DNA from: Ignelater luminosus
Taxonomy: Eukaryota > Arthropoda > Insecta > Coleoptera > Elateridae
Length of the DNA: 64,000 nucleotides
NCBI GenBank assembly: GCA_011009095.1
Contig: VTPC01089649.1
Span: forward strand, 57,514 to 121,513
Direction of reading: 5' to 3'
In this document: positions 24,982 through 37,760 of the stretch, in pieces
Numbering within the stretch: position 1 is the stretch's first letter
Layout: each line of letters opens with the position of its first letter
Translations under genes and position numbers: made by a program
Notes under the pieces: model-generated
Seen by the model: only the letters and a program-made list of their open reading frames with translations
What the model was told of the DNA's origin: nothing
Databases searched by the model: none

Positions 24982-26130
24982 CGAGGGTGGTCTGAAAAGT
25001 TTCCGACCTCAACGTGAAGATGGCAGCACTCGTAAATAAAAGCTACTGAATTTCGTTGTTCATCTGTTGACAGTTACTCACCAAAGTTTCAGCCATTTTG
25101 GACGCGCAGTTTTTATGTAACAGTCGTTTGAGTGAGTTGATGTGAGTTTTTTTGTGAAAATGGACAAAATCGAGTATCGAGCTGTCATTAAATATTTGTT
25201 TTTGAAAGGCAATACGCCTTCGCAAATAAAAGATTAGTTGGATTCTGTGTATGGGGACTCTGCACCATCATTTACCACAGTGAAATTTTGGGCTGCTGAA
25301 TTTAAACGTGGCCGTAAGAGCTTGGGAGACGATGAACGTTCGGGAAGTCCACAAACTGCAACTACCGACGAAAACATCGCCAAAGTTCACCAAATGGTGC
25401 TAGATGACCGCCGAATTAAAGTGAGAGAGATACCAAAGGTTATGAAGATGTCAAAAGAACGTGTTTGTCACATATTAAATCAACATTTAGGCATGAGAAA
25501 GCTGTCCGCGCGTTGGGTGCCGCGTTTGCTCACGTTAGACCAAAAACGTGTTCGAATGAATATTTCCAACGCTCTTTTGGCGCAGTTTAGGCGAAATAAA
25601 TCCGAGTTTTGGCGCCGATTAATTACTGTAGATGAAACTTGGATACACCATTATACGCCCGAAACAAAAATACAGTCCAAACAGTGGACTGCAAAGGGGG
25701 ACAAGCTGAAGGCAGAACTTGCGAAAAAACAGCCACGTTTGCAGAAAAAGAAAATCCTGTTTCACCAAGACAACGCACCGTCTCACACTTCAGCGGTTGC
25801 CATGGCGAAAATCCACGAATTACGGTTTGAACTGCTTGACCATTCGCCTTACTCACCAGATCTAGCCCCAAGCGACTTCTTTTTGTTCCCTCATCTAAAA
25901 ATTGCGCTCGGAGGACAAAGATTTTCGTCAAATGAAGAGGCAATTACCTTCGTGAACAATTATTTTGCAGAGAAAAATGTCGAGTACTATTTGGACGGGT
26001 TACAGAGATGGGAGCATCGCTGGGAGAAGTGTGTAGAGTTACAAGGAGACTATGTTAAAAAATAAAAAAAAAATTTCAGAAAAAATGTCTTGTATCTTTG
26101 TTAGGTCGGAAACTTTTCAGACCACCCTCG
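24982..26130 (+). mobile_element. Mariner element with intact ends, internally deleted (copy 2)
   Basis: A complete-ended mariner of 1149 bp. Both termini carry an identical 28-bp inverted repeat beginning CGAGGGTGGTCTGAAAAGTT (24982-25009 and 26103-26130), flanked by TA duplications (24980-24981 and 26131-26132). It is shorter than the usual ~1.3 kb because roughly 140 bp of transposase coding sequence are missing near 25700. The perfect terminal repeats and few coding lesions suggest it is the youngest mariner in the window. It could in principle be moved in trans by a related transposase, but its own enzyme should be inactive. Confidence 0.93.
25160..26065 (+). pseudogene. Mariner transposase, one stop and an in-frame internal deletion
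   Basis: The frame starts at ATG 25160 (MDKIEYRAVIKYLFLKG...), typical of irritans-type mariners, and runs 301 codons to KWEKC/GDYVKK-like C-terminal residues at 26065. Visible parts: N-terminal helix-turn-helix region with TTVKFWAAEFKRG; second helix-turn-helix with KMSKERVCHIL; and catalytic blocks TVDETWIHHY, FHQDNAPSH and SPYSPDLAPSD. The second and third Asp are separated by exactly 34 residues (DD34D). Two defects: TAG at 25235 (codon 26), and an in-frame loss of about 47 residues. The sequence jumps from KQWTAKG to DKLKAEL, omitting the segment that in relatives contains VFWD and DYLEKGKTI, between the first and second Asp. Restart from a downstream codon would still give a core-deleted protein. 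Confidence 0.92.
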
Positions 26131-26132
26131 TA

Positions 26133-28116
26133 TTTCTTATTATTAATTTTATGGTCAACTGTACTTTGTCAAGAGCAATATAGCCTGGCCTAGAGATCAT
26201 TTGTAATTTTTTCTTTGTTTCCAGTTCATCATCTTGCCTTTATTACTAGTTTTGTTAATTTTGATTGTTTAGGTTTTTTTTGTATTATTATGTTGTTTTC
26301 TTAGCTTTTGTGTTTCAGAGTAATATTATACACGTACACTACGGGAGAACCCGTCGCGTCAGTATCATATGCTCTCCATGTAACATGCAAGTTTAACGAA
26401 AACACCAACCATAGACATGAAGTATACATTTTCCACATCCACAAACCTAACGCCGCCGTCGGCTAACGCAGCACCCTTGTTTCACATTAAGTTCAAGGTA
26501 TTATTACTCATATAAATAAACAAATTCAACAGAACTACTTACTTACTTGTATTTTGTACAATCGACTAGCTTGTTAACTTATTGTTATTATTAGTATTAG
26601 TGAAATGAAAAAAAAACTAATAAGTTGATGATTTCCTTTTACATTAATAATAACTCACTTTGTCATAGATAATTCTAAAAGAATATTATAATATACAGTT
26701 TCTGCACGGTCAGTGTTTGACTGAATGTTTGGTTATAACTAATGTCTCTTACGAGACGTGCCTCCATTACATTAGCTATTCACCGCTGGTCAGTAGCTGA
26801 AATCGTTCCGTAAAATTAAGGGAAGTCCGTACCCAGCTGTGAAACAAATATATAAACTGTCCACGAAAATCAATATTGACTGTAGTATACAGCATTAATA
26901 CTTATAAACAAAAGCAAATATTAACCTCGAGAGCTGTAATCTTGCAGTTGTAATAAAATTATTGTCGTTATTTAAAATAATAAGTACGAACTCAAAAAAG
27001 CTGCTTTTGAATATTTTACCTAATTTAGGGTTTAATAAATTACTACATGCCTACTCAAAGCCCAAGTAGGTACCTACAACATTCCATAAATTGCTCGCCG
27101 TAATTCAATTGGCGGTTTATAGCACAATAGCTCACTTAATATTTATCATTTAAATACTGACATTCGAATTATTGCAATACATACAATCCACATCCTTCAT
27201 ACTAAATTCTACATGATTTAAAAAAATTGTAAGAGTGAAATAAGGTTCGGCATGAATATCAAATATAAAATTGAATAGAATTTTTTGTGATTCTTCTACC
27301 CTAGAGCGATTCGACTATTCAAACTTATGTCATTGTTTCAAAAGAAATTGGAAAACTCGACACAAAAACATTTAAAGAACAGCCAAATACACGAGTGTAC
27401 TAAAGGGTTGATTGTTCTCAGAGCTACGGAAAGCATTCCATGTATACAAATGCGAATATCTCATCCTGGCCACTTTTATCATTTGTTTGGCACGAAATTA
27501 CTGCTTTGTTCACGTTTGCTAATATCATTTGAGATTTTTTCGTTCTTAATTTGCCTAAATTAATTAGTTTCAACGGTTAAATTACTTTTTTTTGTAATTC
27601 AAACAATGAAATATTCTTAAATATTTTAGACTTTTTCGTATTATGAGATAAAATTTCAAATAAACGCCCTGCGTAATTTAGTTTTTCTGTTTCTTTTTTT
27701 CTTATTTATTCCAAGTTCAGATTTCAGATTAAACAGCTTTAAAACATTTTTTGTGTGAAGACGAACCGCTTGAGCATATTGTTAATTAATTCCAAAGTGG
27801 CTGAAAACATTTTCTGTAGTTTATTTGTCTCCTGACTATATCAGCAAAAACCACAAACATATTTACAAAGCATTACTTGCTGTTCCTGTCTTTTGTTTTC
27901 TTTGTTTGTTATAACGGCCATGATTTTAAATTTAACTTTTTCATTGCCTAAAAACACTTTTGCACAAATTATCGTATATTTTGAAAAATAATTCCATAAT
28001 AGCTTAATAAATTACAAGTACAGAGTTGTAGAATAAAGGCAAACGCAATAATATCAAGATAGTTAAAAGTACTAATATAATTAATTATAAGATTTAACAG
28101 TAATTTCTCATTTAAA
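26133..28116. other. Non-coding, nothing recognised
   Basis: AT-rich DNA. A GC-richer patch at about 26340-26480 has no coding signal. The open frame at 27327-27563 has no recognisable similarity. Confidence 0.5.
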
Positions 28117-28118
28117 TA

Positions 28119-29772
28119 CAGGGTGTTCCGAAATTGCATTAAAAGGTTTCAGGTAGCCGCCTTCCTTAATCAATTGTGATGAGAAAACTTCAAACGCGAA
28201 CTTTCTAACGGAGTTAGTTTCTTCACACGAGCCAAAAAAAGAAACATAAGCTTGGCAACGCTGCTTAGTGCATGAAAGCGGCTTAACCTTTACAGCTAAA
28301 GGTTGCGACGAATCAAACATCTGATCGCAATAAAAAAATTAAATCAGGCTAGCTATTGAAATAATTTAAATCTAAAGCAATCTAAAGTAAACTCATGTAA
28401 AAAATCACATTTATGAAAAAAACTACATTTTTAAAAATTCTTCTACGACCAATCCACTTTTGCGGATAGTTCTCGTTAAACCATTGTCGAACTCTAGCAG
28501 CATAATGAGATGGTGCACCATCTTGCTGCACCCACATATCCCGACGGGCCAACAAAGAAACATCATCCAGCAGATTATAAAAATCGTTATTTAAAAAAAT
28601 TAGGTAGTTTTCAGCAATTAACCTGTTAGATGGTATAAAAGGACCAACCATTTTATTTTCTACTATCCCCGCCCATACGTTCACCGAAAAGCAAGCTTGA
28701 AAATTGCTTTCCTGAAAGACGTGAGGATTTTCATGTGCCTAGATGTGTTCGTTATGATCATTAAAAATATCATTTCTTGTAAAGGTAGCCTCATCCGTCC
28801 ACAACACATTACTTACAAAAGCAGGGTTTCTTCTGTGTTGGTCTAGGAGCCATTCGCAAAAGGTCACACGTTTTTCAAAATCTGCTTCCATCAAATGCTG
28901 AACTCGAGTCTTGTGATAGGGATGAAGCCCATCTTCTTTTAGGATTTTGTGGACAGTTGTTTTTGAAGCAGCCACAACTCGAGAAATAGCACGAGCGCTG
29001 GCATGGTTTTCTGCAATATTTAGAACGTCTTCTTCTAATTCGGGATTTCTGACTGCTCGCGGCCTACCTCTATTTAAATTATGAATTGGTATAATATTTC
29101 CAGATTCTCTAAGCCTTTGGTGTGCATTTTGAATAACGTTATGACTTGGATGGCGTCTATTTGGAAAACGTTCTGCATAAAGTCTGGCAGCTTCATTGTA
29201 ATTTCCATTGCATTGCCCAAGAAACAGAATCGTGTCGGTATACTCATGTATGAGTGACAAAACTAAAGAAAAACTAAACTATAAAACTGAAATACAAAAA
29301 CTAGAATTAATACATACCAGAAAAAACGGAAACTGCAAGTCAGTAAATAGAAACAGAACGGAATAAAGATTTTAACAGAAGTAAAAAGTCAACAAACAAC
29401 GATAACACAAACAACGGAAACGGAATAGAAAATAATTAAGGAAAAACTCAACACCAAACAGCAAATGTGCAAGAATAACTCAAATTACAAAATGTATGTC
29501 TAACGCCAGCTAACCACAAATGTCAAAATGTAAGAGATGAATTATGATGTAAACAATTGTTTAGATTCATCCAATTAAACAGTGTTTGCGTGGTTGCCAC
29601 ATCTGTTTTTACTAAATCTCTTATTTTTAACACCCTCTCTACAAAGAAAACGTTAATAGTTAATGCATTCATAGTGGTATGTTAATTTCTTCTTCTGGTT
29701 GTAGATTTGAGTTCAGGCCTCATAAAGGAAGACGTTTACCTGAAGCTTTTAATTCAATTTAGGGACACCCTG
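28119..29772 (-). mobile_element. Tc1/mariner-superfamily element with ~53-bp TIRs
   Basis: The ends are CAGGGTGTTCCGAAATTGCA (plus, 28119) and CAGGGTGTCCCTAAATTGAA (minus, from 29772), bordered by TA at 28117-28118 and 29773-29774. Inverted similarity extends about 53 bp through TTCAGGTA...CTTCCTT. The 1654-bp element carries a minus-strand transposase lacking its C-terminus, so it is a non-autonomous derivative. Around 440 bp of AT-rich non-coding DNA separates the right terminal repeat from the coding start. Confidence 0.9.
28382..29260 (-). pseudogene. DDE-type transposase, one stop, C-terminus lost
   Basis: The frame starts at ATG 29260 (MSLIHEYTDTILFLGQCNGN). The N-terminal DNA-binding region contains RLYAERFPNRRHPSHNVI and RLRESG, the helix-turn-helix type common to a large insect transposase group (DUF4817-like), followed by GRPRAV. 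A second helix-turn-helix includes ISRVVAASKTTVHKIL. The DDE domain shows the first acid in LWTDEATF, then NVWAGIVENKMVGPF and the second acid in VQQDGAPSH. A single in-frame TAG at 28739, where relatives have Trp after NEHI, splits the frame; both halves share the same phase. After NYPQKWIGR the sequence leaves the family: the WP-RSPDL-P-D block with the third acid is missing. The protein is therefore catalytically dead even if the stop were read through. Confidence 0.9.
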
Positions 29773-29774
29773 TA

Positions 29775-31190
29775 TAATAATCAATAATAAACGGTTTTAA
29801 AGCATTTAAATCTTTAATACATTTAGTCTTAGCTCTTTCGTCAAAAACGAATAATATTATACATTTTTATTTCAAAACATTCTAACTTTTCTACTAACAT
29901 TTATGCAATTACATGTTAAATAAGTTACAGTTATACCTAATTTTGCAGGTGTTAAACCATTCTAACAAAAGCCAAAATACCGAAATCTAATTACTGAAAC
30001 ACATACCACTCGGAGCCTGATATTTACACTTTGATAATGAAACCTTTGTAGCGTATTATGAAATAATTATGTTTAAATTATTGACCAATGGGATTTTCTC
30101 GTTTACTAAATTAATGTTTTGATAAATATTTCTGTACTAACTCTAATATGCACAATCATGGATAAATACAGTATGATAGACCAAAAATGTTTTCAGTATA
30201 GATACCATTCAGTTATTTTCATTAGAGTATTTAAAAAAACTGTATAATTCGTTATATTCTCTTTATAGCACGTAAAAGTCATTCAAAATATTTCGGTAAA
30301 CAATTTCAATTGTTCCAGGAGCAAGAAGTATTTAATGGTATTCTCCCTTCAGGAAGAAAAAGTTAGTTCAAAATAGTATCCGAAGGTTTCCTTTTAATGT
30401 AACACAATCATTGATTACCTTTAAACGTTGAAGGATGTTACTCCCCTGTGTATTTTTCCGAAAAAATACAGTCTGAATACGTACGAACCGGCACGGAATA
30501 GCAAGCATAAATCGTACATGTTTGCTGTTCAGATTTTTTGTTTTGTTTTATTTCTCAACACATCAAGATGCTACTTTTAGTAACGTGATGCGTTCTGATT
30601 TATTCAAACAAATTATGATACGTTTTTGGACAATATTTTTAAAAAGATAAAAATTATCGTCGTAATGTAGTAGAGAATTATTGTTCTAGCAATTAAAGCA
30701 CATCGCGAGGAAATTCGTAGAGAATATCATCCATATGAACTGTCATAATAAAGCACTGTAATTCTCAAAATCGTCAATGTTTTATATTTACAAAATAAAT
30801 AAAATAGAAACGACAATATTAACCAGTAGCCAATATTCGTGACTTTTTACCATGTTAAATACACAAATAAAAAAATTTCAAAAACAATCACAAATTATAC
30901 CTGTACCATCTAGTATATAAAAAAGTTGGGGAAAATACAAATTTGGAAACGATGCTTTGTGGAGTTTTAGCTTTAACTTGCGGTTTCCATTTTGCATCTT
31001 TTCGCAAGTAATTGGAAATTTCTATTTGAGAATATTTCACGTGATTAAGAACAAATACAAAGATGTATTCAAAGAATCGTTCTTCCTGTATTTGTGGATC
31101 TATTTGTTTGAGCGATAATCTACCCTGACACATTATATAAAATGTAAGATAAGAAGCTGTTTCAAAACACCCTGTATGAAAGACATTATC
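29775..31190. other. Non-coding; one orphan transposon-like end
   Basis: Nothing coding. AAAACACCCTGTATGA at 31165-31180 looks like the right end of a CAGGGTGTTTT-type TIR element, but I found no left partner. Confidence 0.45.
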
Positions 31191-31199
31191 CGCATGCAG

Positions 31200-31760
31200 A
31201 AATTTGTTTTGCAGTCTTCAGCCAACATTCTTTTGGATGCCGTTTTCAGGTTTCAGGTCTAGCTATATTCTTTTGAGTCCTCTCATTCCTATTTTGGCTA
31301 CTCCACCATAAAACTCAATATCTGACACTTGGCACGTAGCTTTGGTAGGGCGTAATGCTCAAAATATAGTTGATGCCATTTGTATTCTGGGCTGACGATT
31401 GTACAGCCCAGAATAAAAATTCAATTACATTTACAGCTCTTGTTACGATTGTGCACAGCAACAGCCTGTTTGCTGTGGAAGACATTTCAATTAAGTACTG
31501 TACTATATAAGGCCATATTTATATCTGCCCAAAAAGATTTAAAAGTTTTAGATGTTTCTGAATTTCTCAAATGGGAAAAAGAAAAGGAACCCTAAAAGGT
31601 CAGACCAGTAAAGTTCACTTCTGGATCAAGGAATCTAAACTATAAGACTGATCCATTGGATTTGGTATCTTCATTCGAAGAAGATGCATAACAATTATTT
31701 TCTGTATTTACATTACCTTTTGCATTCAGAATAATAATTTTTATTTTTATGATTTGAATC
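31200..31760 (+). pseudogene. Fossil of a DUF7869-type protein (FWADNC-AQNKN family)
   Basis: Plus-strand frames carry successive pieces of a protein family that is widespread and multi-copy in insect genomes. They are WHVALVGRNAQNIVDAI (about 31325-31380), then VFWADDCTAQNKNSITFTAL (from about 31383) and DISIKYCTI followed by a stop before GHIYI. In a shifted frame, KVLDVSEFLKWEKEKEP and VKFTSGSRNLNYKTDPLDLV lie near 31530-31670. The order matches the family, but a small deletion before FVFWADD, at least two stops and frame changes make it non-functional. The family's biochemical role is not established to my knowledge; its dispersed copies suggest association with mobile elements. The name is from memory of family annotations and should be confirmed; the motif match is strong. 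Confidence 0.6.
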
Positions 31761-31769
31761 TTAATAATA

Positions 31770-33670
31770 AAACACACCTGATGGTATTTAGTTATTAATT
31801 ATGTTTTAGACTAAAACACAGTAATCTACATCTACACCCACTTCTATCAATAAACAGAAATATTTTACATCTCGTGTCTTTTTGTAGCTGAAATTTCAAA
31901 AAGTCAAAAAAAAGTATTTTTGTTTCTTGCTCTTGAAGTTTTTTCAGTTTGCCACAATTTCTAGTTTTTGCCCACACTGTTTTACGATAGTATAGCTGAG
32001 TTACTCCATTATCAAGCAATGTGTCATACGAAATCAATATAGGCAAACTTTATGAACAAGAGTTTGATCTAACCTTTTGCAGGTAAAAGGAGAAGACTAA
32101 GCAGAGCAAATGAAAAACAATAATTAACAATTAAACAATTCTTAGGCATTATTAACACGTACACTTCCATTGATTTCCATCTTAAAAGTAAACCCATCGC
32201 TATTGGAGAAGCAAATTAAGGTTTTGCCTATATAAGTTTAGCATTTGTTTCCGATACAGAAAATCATTAGGTTGATTGGTACCCATTTTGCGATCTCAGA
32301 ATGATAAATTTCAAATTTCATAGATTCCTTTGGTATCGTTTCTGTGCTGGTCATAGACTTTTATTTTTTTTACCCTAAAGACAGCGTGTTTCGGCGTAAC
32401 AGCCCATGGCTTTTCTGTAGACAATTGAGTGACGTAACCAATTGTTTTCATCAAGTACCACAAACAACGGCGCTATAAAACGTCAAATATACATGATGTT
32501 CATTTTTTCGACATACTTAAACAATGCTAGGTGCCTTTACTTCCATGGCCAAGGTTATACCCTCCTCTGATACTATCTCAACTTCCACATAGGTATAAAT
32601 TAAATAATTATGGAATTAAGACCTGCGTATGTTTGCATTAAAATGTGAATTTTGTTTGCTTTACGATCTATTCTTCGATGCTCACTACAACATTTGGTGG
32701 ATTATTATTTAAATAAAAATAAGCAACCAAAAGTAAAAGTAACCATAAAATATAATTCTAGAGCATCATGTGGAGACAACTCTAATACACTACAACTAAC
32801 GTCATTTGCATAAAATTTATGCAGATTAACACTTATGTATTACAAATGCTTGTAGAGTCACTGATAAACACTTGCACGTTACAGTGTACAAGCAGGCACG
32901 TAGTTTACTTTTAATCTATTACGATGAAACTTTTATACAACTTAACATTTAATTAATTATCTAGGATCTTCACCAAGCTAACAATTTATAATATTGTTTA
33001 CAATGTTTTATAAAAACGTTTGTCATTCATAACAATATTTGGCCAAAAATGCAAATTTCCATCAACGACCCTTTTGATGGCATTCAAGACATCTCTGAGA
33101 CAATTGACGTAAATCCCAGCTGATTTTTTTGCTCGCAATGGGAATCCGGGCTGACGAAGTTAGATTCACTGCCTTCTTTAAAATAGTAACATGTCAAAAG
33201 ATATTTTTGGAAAGCTTATTCTTTAAGCATTCATAAAGTGATAAGAAACATAAAGCTGACATAACACAATGGAGAATTAGCTTTTCTTGTTTCATGATTT
33301 CATCGCTTTTGGCTGACTAGATTGAAAACATACATGAATTACTGTTTAGAAGAAATTCTGGCAGGTGTATATTTAATGAAAAGCTTAAACAGTAGGCTTT
33401 TTTAGGATATGTTTTTGATTCATATCTCCAAAGTGGATAAGAAACGGTAAGCATTGCAGAAGATGTTTTGAAAACATTAAGTTTTGTGCAATTGGTTTCA
33501 AATTGAACTAGGACACTTTAATTTTCCCTTTGTAATATCTACATTTAATTTCGGCTAAAATATTTTTACCCATGGATATGACACTTTGCCATCAAAACGT
33601 CAAAATACTAAACGAAAATTGCTTAACTTTTTACCATGACTAGAAGACTCTCAGAAAAAGATTAAAATTA
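31770..33670. other. Non-coding, nothing recognised
   Basis: AT-rich DNA with no supported gene or repeat end. Confidence 0.5.
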
Positions 33671-33675
33671 TTAAA

Positions 33676-33925
33676 CGTCTAAAGAGAAATATAGTTTATA
33701 GACCAACTGGAAATAGATTTACTGAAAACAATGTAAACGCAACCGATAAGTCAGGATATTTTAGTGTGAATGTTTGGGCGTTGATGAATTTTAGAAGAGC
33801 TGGAGTCTGCTGGAGGATTGATAAAAAGTGTACTGCAAGAGTCTATCTAAATATTTTTGAGGACGTAATGCTACCGTCTGTTCGTAAACTGTTTTCAGAA
33901 AATAATTTCATTCATTTCCGCATTT
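33676..33925 (+). pseudogene. Tc1-like transposase fragment
   Basis: An uninterrupted ~83-codon plus-strand segment matches the middle of the Tc1-type DDE domain: VYRPTGNRFTENNV, then SGYFSVNVWALMNF (the conserved SVxVWG block), WRIDKKCTARVYLNIFEDVM and LPSVRKLFSENNFIHF. In intact proteins this is followed directly by the QQDN-P-H block with the second catalytic acid, but here the frame continues into unrelated Phe-rich sequence. Both flanking parts of the transposase and the terminal repeats are absent. It is an internal scrap, with no other part of the element recognised nearby. Confidence 0.7.
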
Positions 33926-36900
33926 TTTTTAAATTTTGGAATTTTGACTTCGATCAAAATGGCCGCCGAAATGTGAAGAATTTTCAAAAATTTTGTTTTT
34001 CCTTTAGAATCGCATTTGACTGCAAAAAATAAGACAAGCGTATACTTTTAGTTTTTTTGATATCACCTCAGGAACTTGGTCAAAATGGCCACCAAAAAAA
34101 CGAGGTTCATTGTGGTTATGCTTTACTTTGTCAGATGCTTTTGTTTGTTTATTGTTTTATTATTATTAATTATTATTGCTATATTCAATGAAATTCATAT
34201 AAGCTATTTTGAAAATAGTAGACAGGAAACTCTTACTTCAATTTTTTCACTTTATTTGACCGATAAAGTCACATTCACATTAGGAAAAGTACTTATATGT
34301 TAGAATCATAGTAGTTGGCCAGTGTCTAAAACCAATAACAGTGGTCGAAGTAAGGCGGTATATGATGGTATGGTATACCGGTACTTTTTATATTTTTTCT
34401 GAACATACCTAAACTTATTTTTATAGAAATACCATACCGGTATGCGTTTGTAAAAACTCGAACGATGACACCTACTTATTTTTGTCTCATAATTTTGTTC
34501 TATTTTGAAGTTTTCCATGATAAATACAGTTCTTGATCGGTTCCGTTCTTGCTTCTGTCATTCTAGTTTTGTCGTTTTCGAAAGGATGGTCCAGTCAATG
34601 ATGTGTTGAAAGCATCGATCACTTCAAATTGCATAGTTTATACATATAGTGCCTCGCTAAAAAATCAGCATGAATTAAATTAATGTGCTGCAAATTTAGC
34701 GATTTAGCTGTATTCTATAGGACGTAGACTTAATACGCGCTGGGTTTCCTCAAGTTTAAAATCCGTTAAAGCTGTATGGAACAACTACAGCGCTCTGTGC
34801 CGATATTTTGACAATGTTTCTAAAGATATTTCAAGGCAAAGTAAAGAGAGATGCTCTTTTTCCGAATTGAAAGAAAGATTAACCAAAATAGGATTTGTCC
34901 ATAATTCCTGATGCTCATATCTTAACTTTATGGCAAATTCGTGTGGTGGAATCAATGATACAGAATTCGGATTTATATTTCAAAGAAGCAAAAAGGTCCA
35001 TATCCATACTTGGATTTAGTAGCGGGAAATTGCACGATAGTAGAAAAGTGAAAAAAAACAATAAATAAAACACAGTTTTATAGAAATTTGGCGAAAAATT
35101 TTCGCCAGCGTTTGCTAAGGTTTTTCTCGTCACACAGATCTGGAATGGAATCTTATATTTCGGATGATTATGATGATTTTATAAAAGGATTAGAAATATT
35201 TGACCGTAATCAATGGCCAAAGGAGGTCAATTTAAGGTACGGGGAAGAGGAAAACTAAACAGTTGTGTGAATGGTTTTGACTAACCGGCCATGACTATAT
35301 TCAAAGTCTACTAATGAAGACGAAGACTGTCAATACCTTAGTTTCTGTTTCATTAATAGAAAATTTGTTTACTGGCGTATTAAATTCATAATTTTGGGTA
35401 TGTAACCCACCTTATGAGGAAAAATCGATTTCTTCGGAGAAGGTCACATATAGATACACATATTACGTCCATACAGCGCCGTATCTATCATTACGTAAAA
35501 TACGCAGTTGCATGGGGCCCATCACCCCCCTTCAGTTTTCAGTTTCATATAGGGGGGATCCCCCAGAGAAGTTTCACAAAATGATCATATAGGGGGAGGT
35601 CCCCCAAGAACCCACTAACTGTAGGTTGCGTAGTAGGTTAAAAAATATTTGCCACTTCCACTACTGACCAATAGTACATTAAATCTGGCACGCTCTGTAC
35701 ATAGCTCTTGTATTGTTGATTGTTAATATAATTACAGTCATATACATATGTATATCAAATAGATGTGGTATATATTAAAGAGTTTTTGTTAGAGTACCCT
35801 GTATATAAATCAATCATACAGAAACAGGAAATACATTTAGCAAATGTCAGGGGTTGTGCGGTTAGTGAAATATCACTTTGAAAAGTTTCATTATGTAAAT
35901 AAAAAAATATATACGCAGAATTAGGAACACAGAGAAACAACAGATAAACGTCTGTTTTAAATTCAAGTTGTTTTTGATGTTTCCATTTGCATATCCAACT
36001 TATTTCAACAATCAGTCGTCGATGTAGTATAAGGACCAGCTGCAAAATTTGTTTAACCATATTTTCTGGTATGGTTAACATACAGTACATATCTATAAGA
36101 GTTGTATCTTATTTATATTACAATCACGAAAAGCACAGACAGTAAGTTTTGAAATGTAGTTTATGAAAGAAGATCCGCCCAAGTTTTCCGTATACTTTAT
36201 TACATGCTTTGATGGCACAATATTTACGTTCGATATTATGGAATAAAATTCACCACAAACGATTATTTCGTTCACCTAAATAAGTCAACACTTTTATAAA
36301 TAACATACTCGATCAATTTTTTATTATTATTATAGAAGACATTATATTTATCTAATAAATTCTTTAATAAATATTATATACATAACACGAACTTCCCGAA
36401 AATAACAGAATCAATAGTAGAGTACATTTAAACATGAATTTACTTGATGGAGCTCGTGGCGTTCGTTTTATTTACAAAGATACCTACATATTCATAAATT
36501 ACAGACACAAAACCTCATTTCTCCATATAACAATTTATTACAATTTAAACGACCTATTTTTGTTGAATACACTTTTTATTACCGTTAGCAACACTATATT
36601 GCAGAAAATCAAATCGTCTAGACGGTATTTGGCGCATTTCGATGTATTTCTTATATACTGAATCTGCAATGTGATACAAGAGAGAATTCACTGCATTCCC
36701 ACCTTATTTGAAGTATGCGACTGAAAACCAGTATATCCTAGAGTTTCACTCAGAAAATGTAATATCGACGAGATTTTTAAGAGAATATTCGTTTTTGATG
36801 TATTCCAGAATTAATTTCCGGTCTTCATGCTTTTTAAATAGATTTTGGTACCTATACTGAAGTCCAGGCAATCTTCTTTCTAATATTGATTTCGAAAGGA

Positions 36901-37758
36901 ACACATCAAAAGAGAATTTATAAAAATATCAAATTTTTAATACCTAAATAGTTAATAAAATTATACTAAAGACTGTGAGATTTAGGAAACTCATTTAGGC
37001 GCCAAATCAGGAACTCCTTTTAAAATGAAAACAAATAAGAGCTATGTAGTAGTTTGGACCAAAGTGTTTCATTGTTACCTATAGATTCTAACCAACCAAA
37101 TGAAACTTTTAAGGTTGCCCCATTTTCTTATTCTTGTGATCATTTCTAATCTATTATTCGCTTTTTTAATATTGAATACCAGCTTTCAATTGTTTCACTC
37201 TTACGATATACTGAAAACTAAAATAATTTGGAATTGTCTCCCTATTTATACTGAATCGCTTCTTATCATGTCTCAAAGCGTTCTTCAGTCAAATTCCATT
37301 CACGATGCGACGACAATAAGACAGGTAGGAAGGTGAATGTTGCAAGCAATGCTTTCGGAACTAGAAGAATAGGGATACGCACAGTAAGAGTATTTTTAAA
37401 CGACTGCGGTAGATTACAGAACTAGTTTTTGAAATACACGGTGTGTCTACTTCCGTTTTTTCCAAATTTGGAATATCAAGAGTTTTTAAATAAAAATTGA
37501 ACCTTGAAAGATTTTACAGAGTTCGATTTTATCAAGAAGTATTTACTCATTCTGATGTTAACGTAATATAATTTGTTTAGTATGCTTGCTTTGTAAATAT
37601 TTATAAACTCTACAATACTAGAAACGAAAACTTTTTTTGCTCAGTATCTTCTAAACTGTATTTTTATTTAATTTAATGGCATTTGTATACTCTTTCTCAA
37701 CTTAAAGAGAATCCATAATGTGCAGTGTACTGTTAGCACCAGTTCAGATAAAAGAGAC
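33926..37758. other. Non-coding, a few small structured spots
   Basis: No gene supported. There are two G5/C5 hairpins 40 bp apart at 35552-35564 and 35592-35605. A short GGTATACCGGTA/TACCGGTAT palindromic pair lies around 34370-34445. An orphan CAGGGTACTCTAAC-type end (minus strand) lies near 35800. Confidence 0.5.
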
Positions 37759-37760
37759 TA

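Noticed and set aside
34076-34303. Hydrophobic 75-codon frame with a possible membrane helix
   Set aside because: AT-rich DNA yields such Ile/Leu/Phe runs by chance; no similarity, promoter or splice context.
35755-36090. 111-codon minus-strand frame
   Set aside because: Longest unexplained frame in this part, but its N-terminus is unremarkable and its C-terminus runs into an orphan transposon-like end; no protein motif visible.
37100-37336. 78-codon frame with a signal-peptide-like start
   Set aside because: A hydrophobic start alone is weak in AT-rich DNA; the rest is unlike any secreted protein I know.
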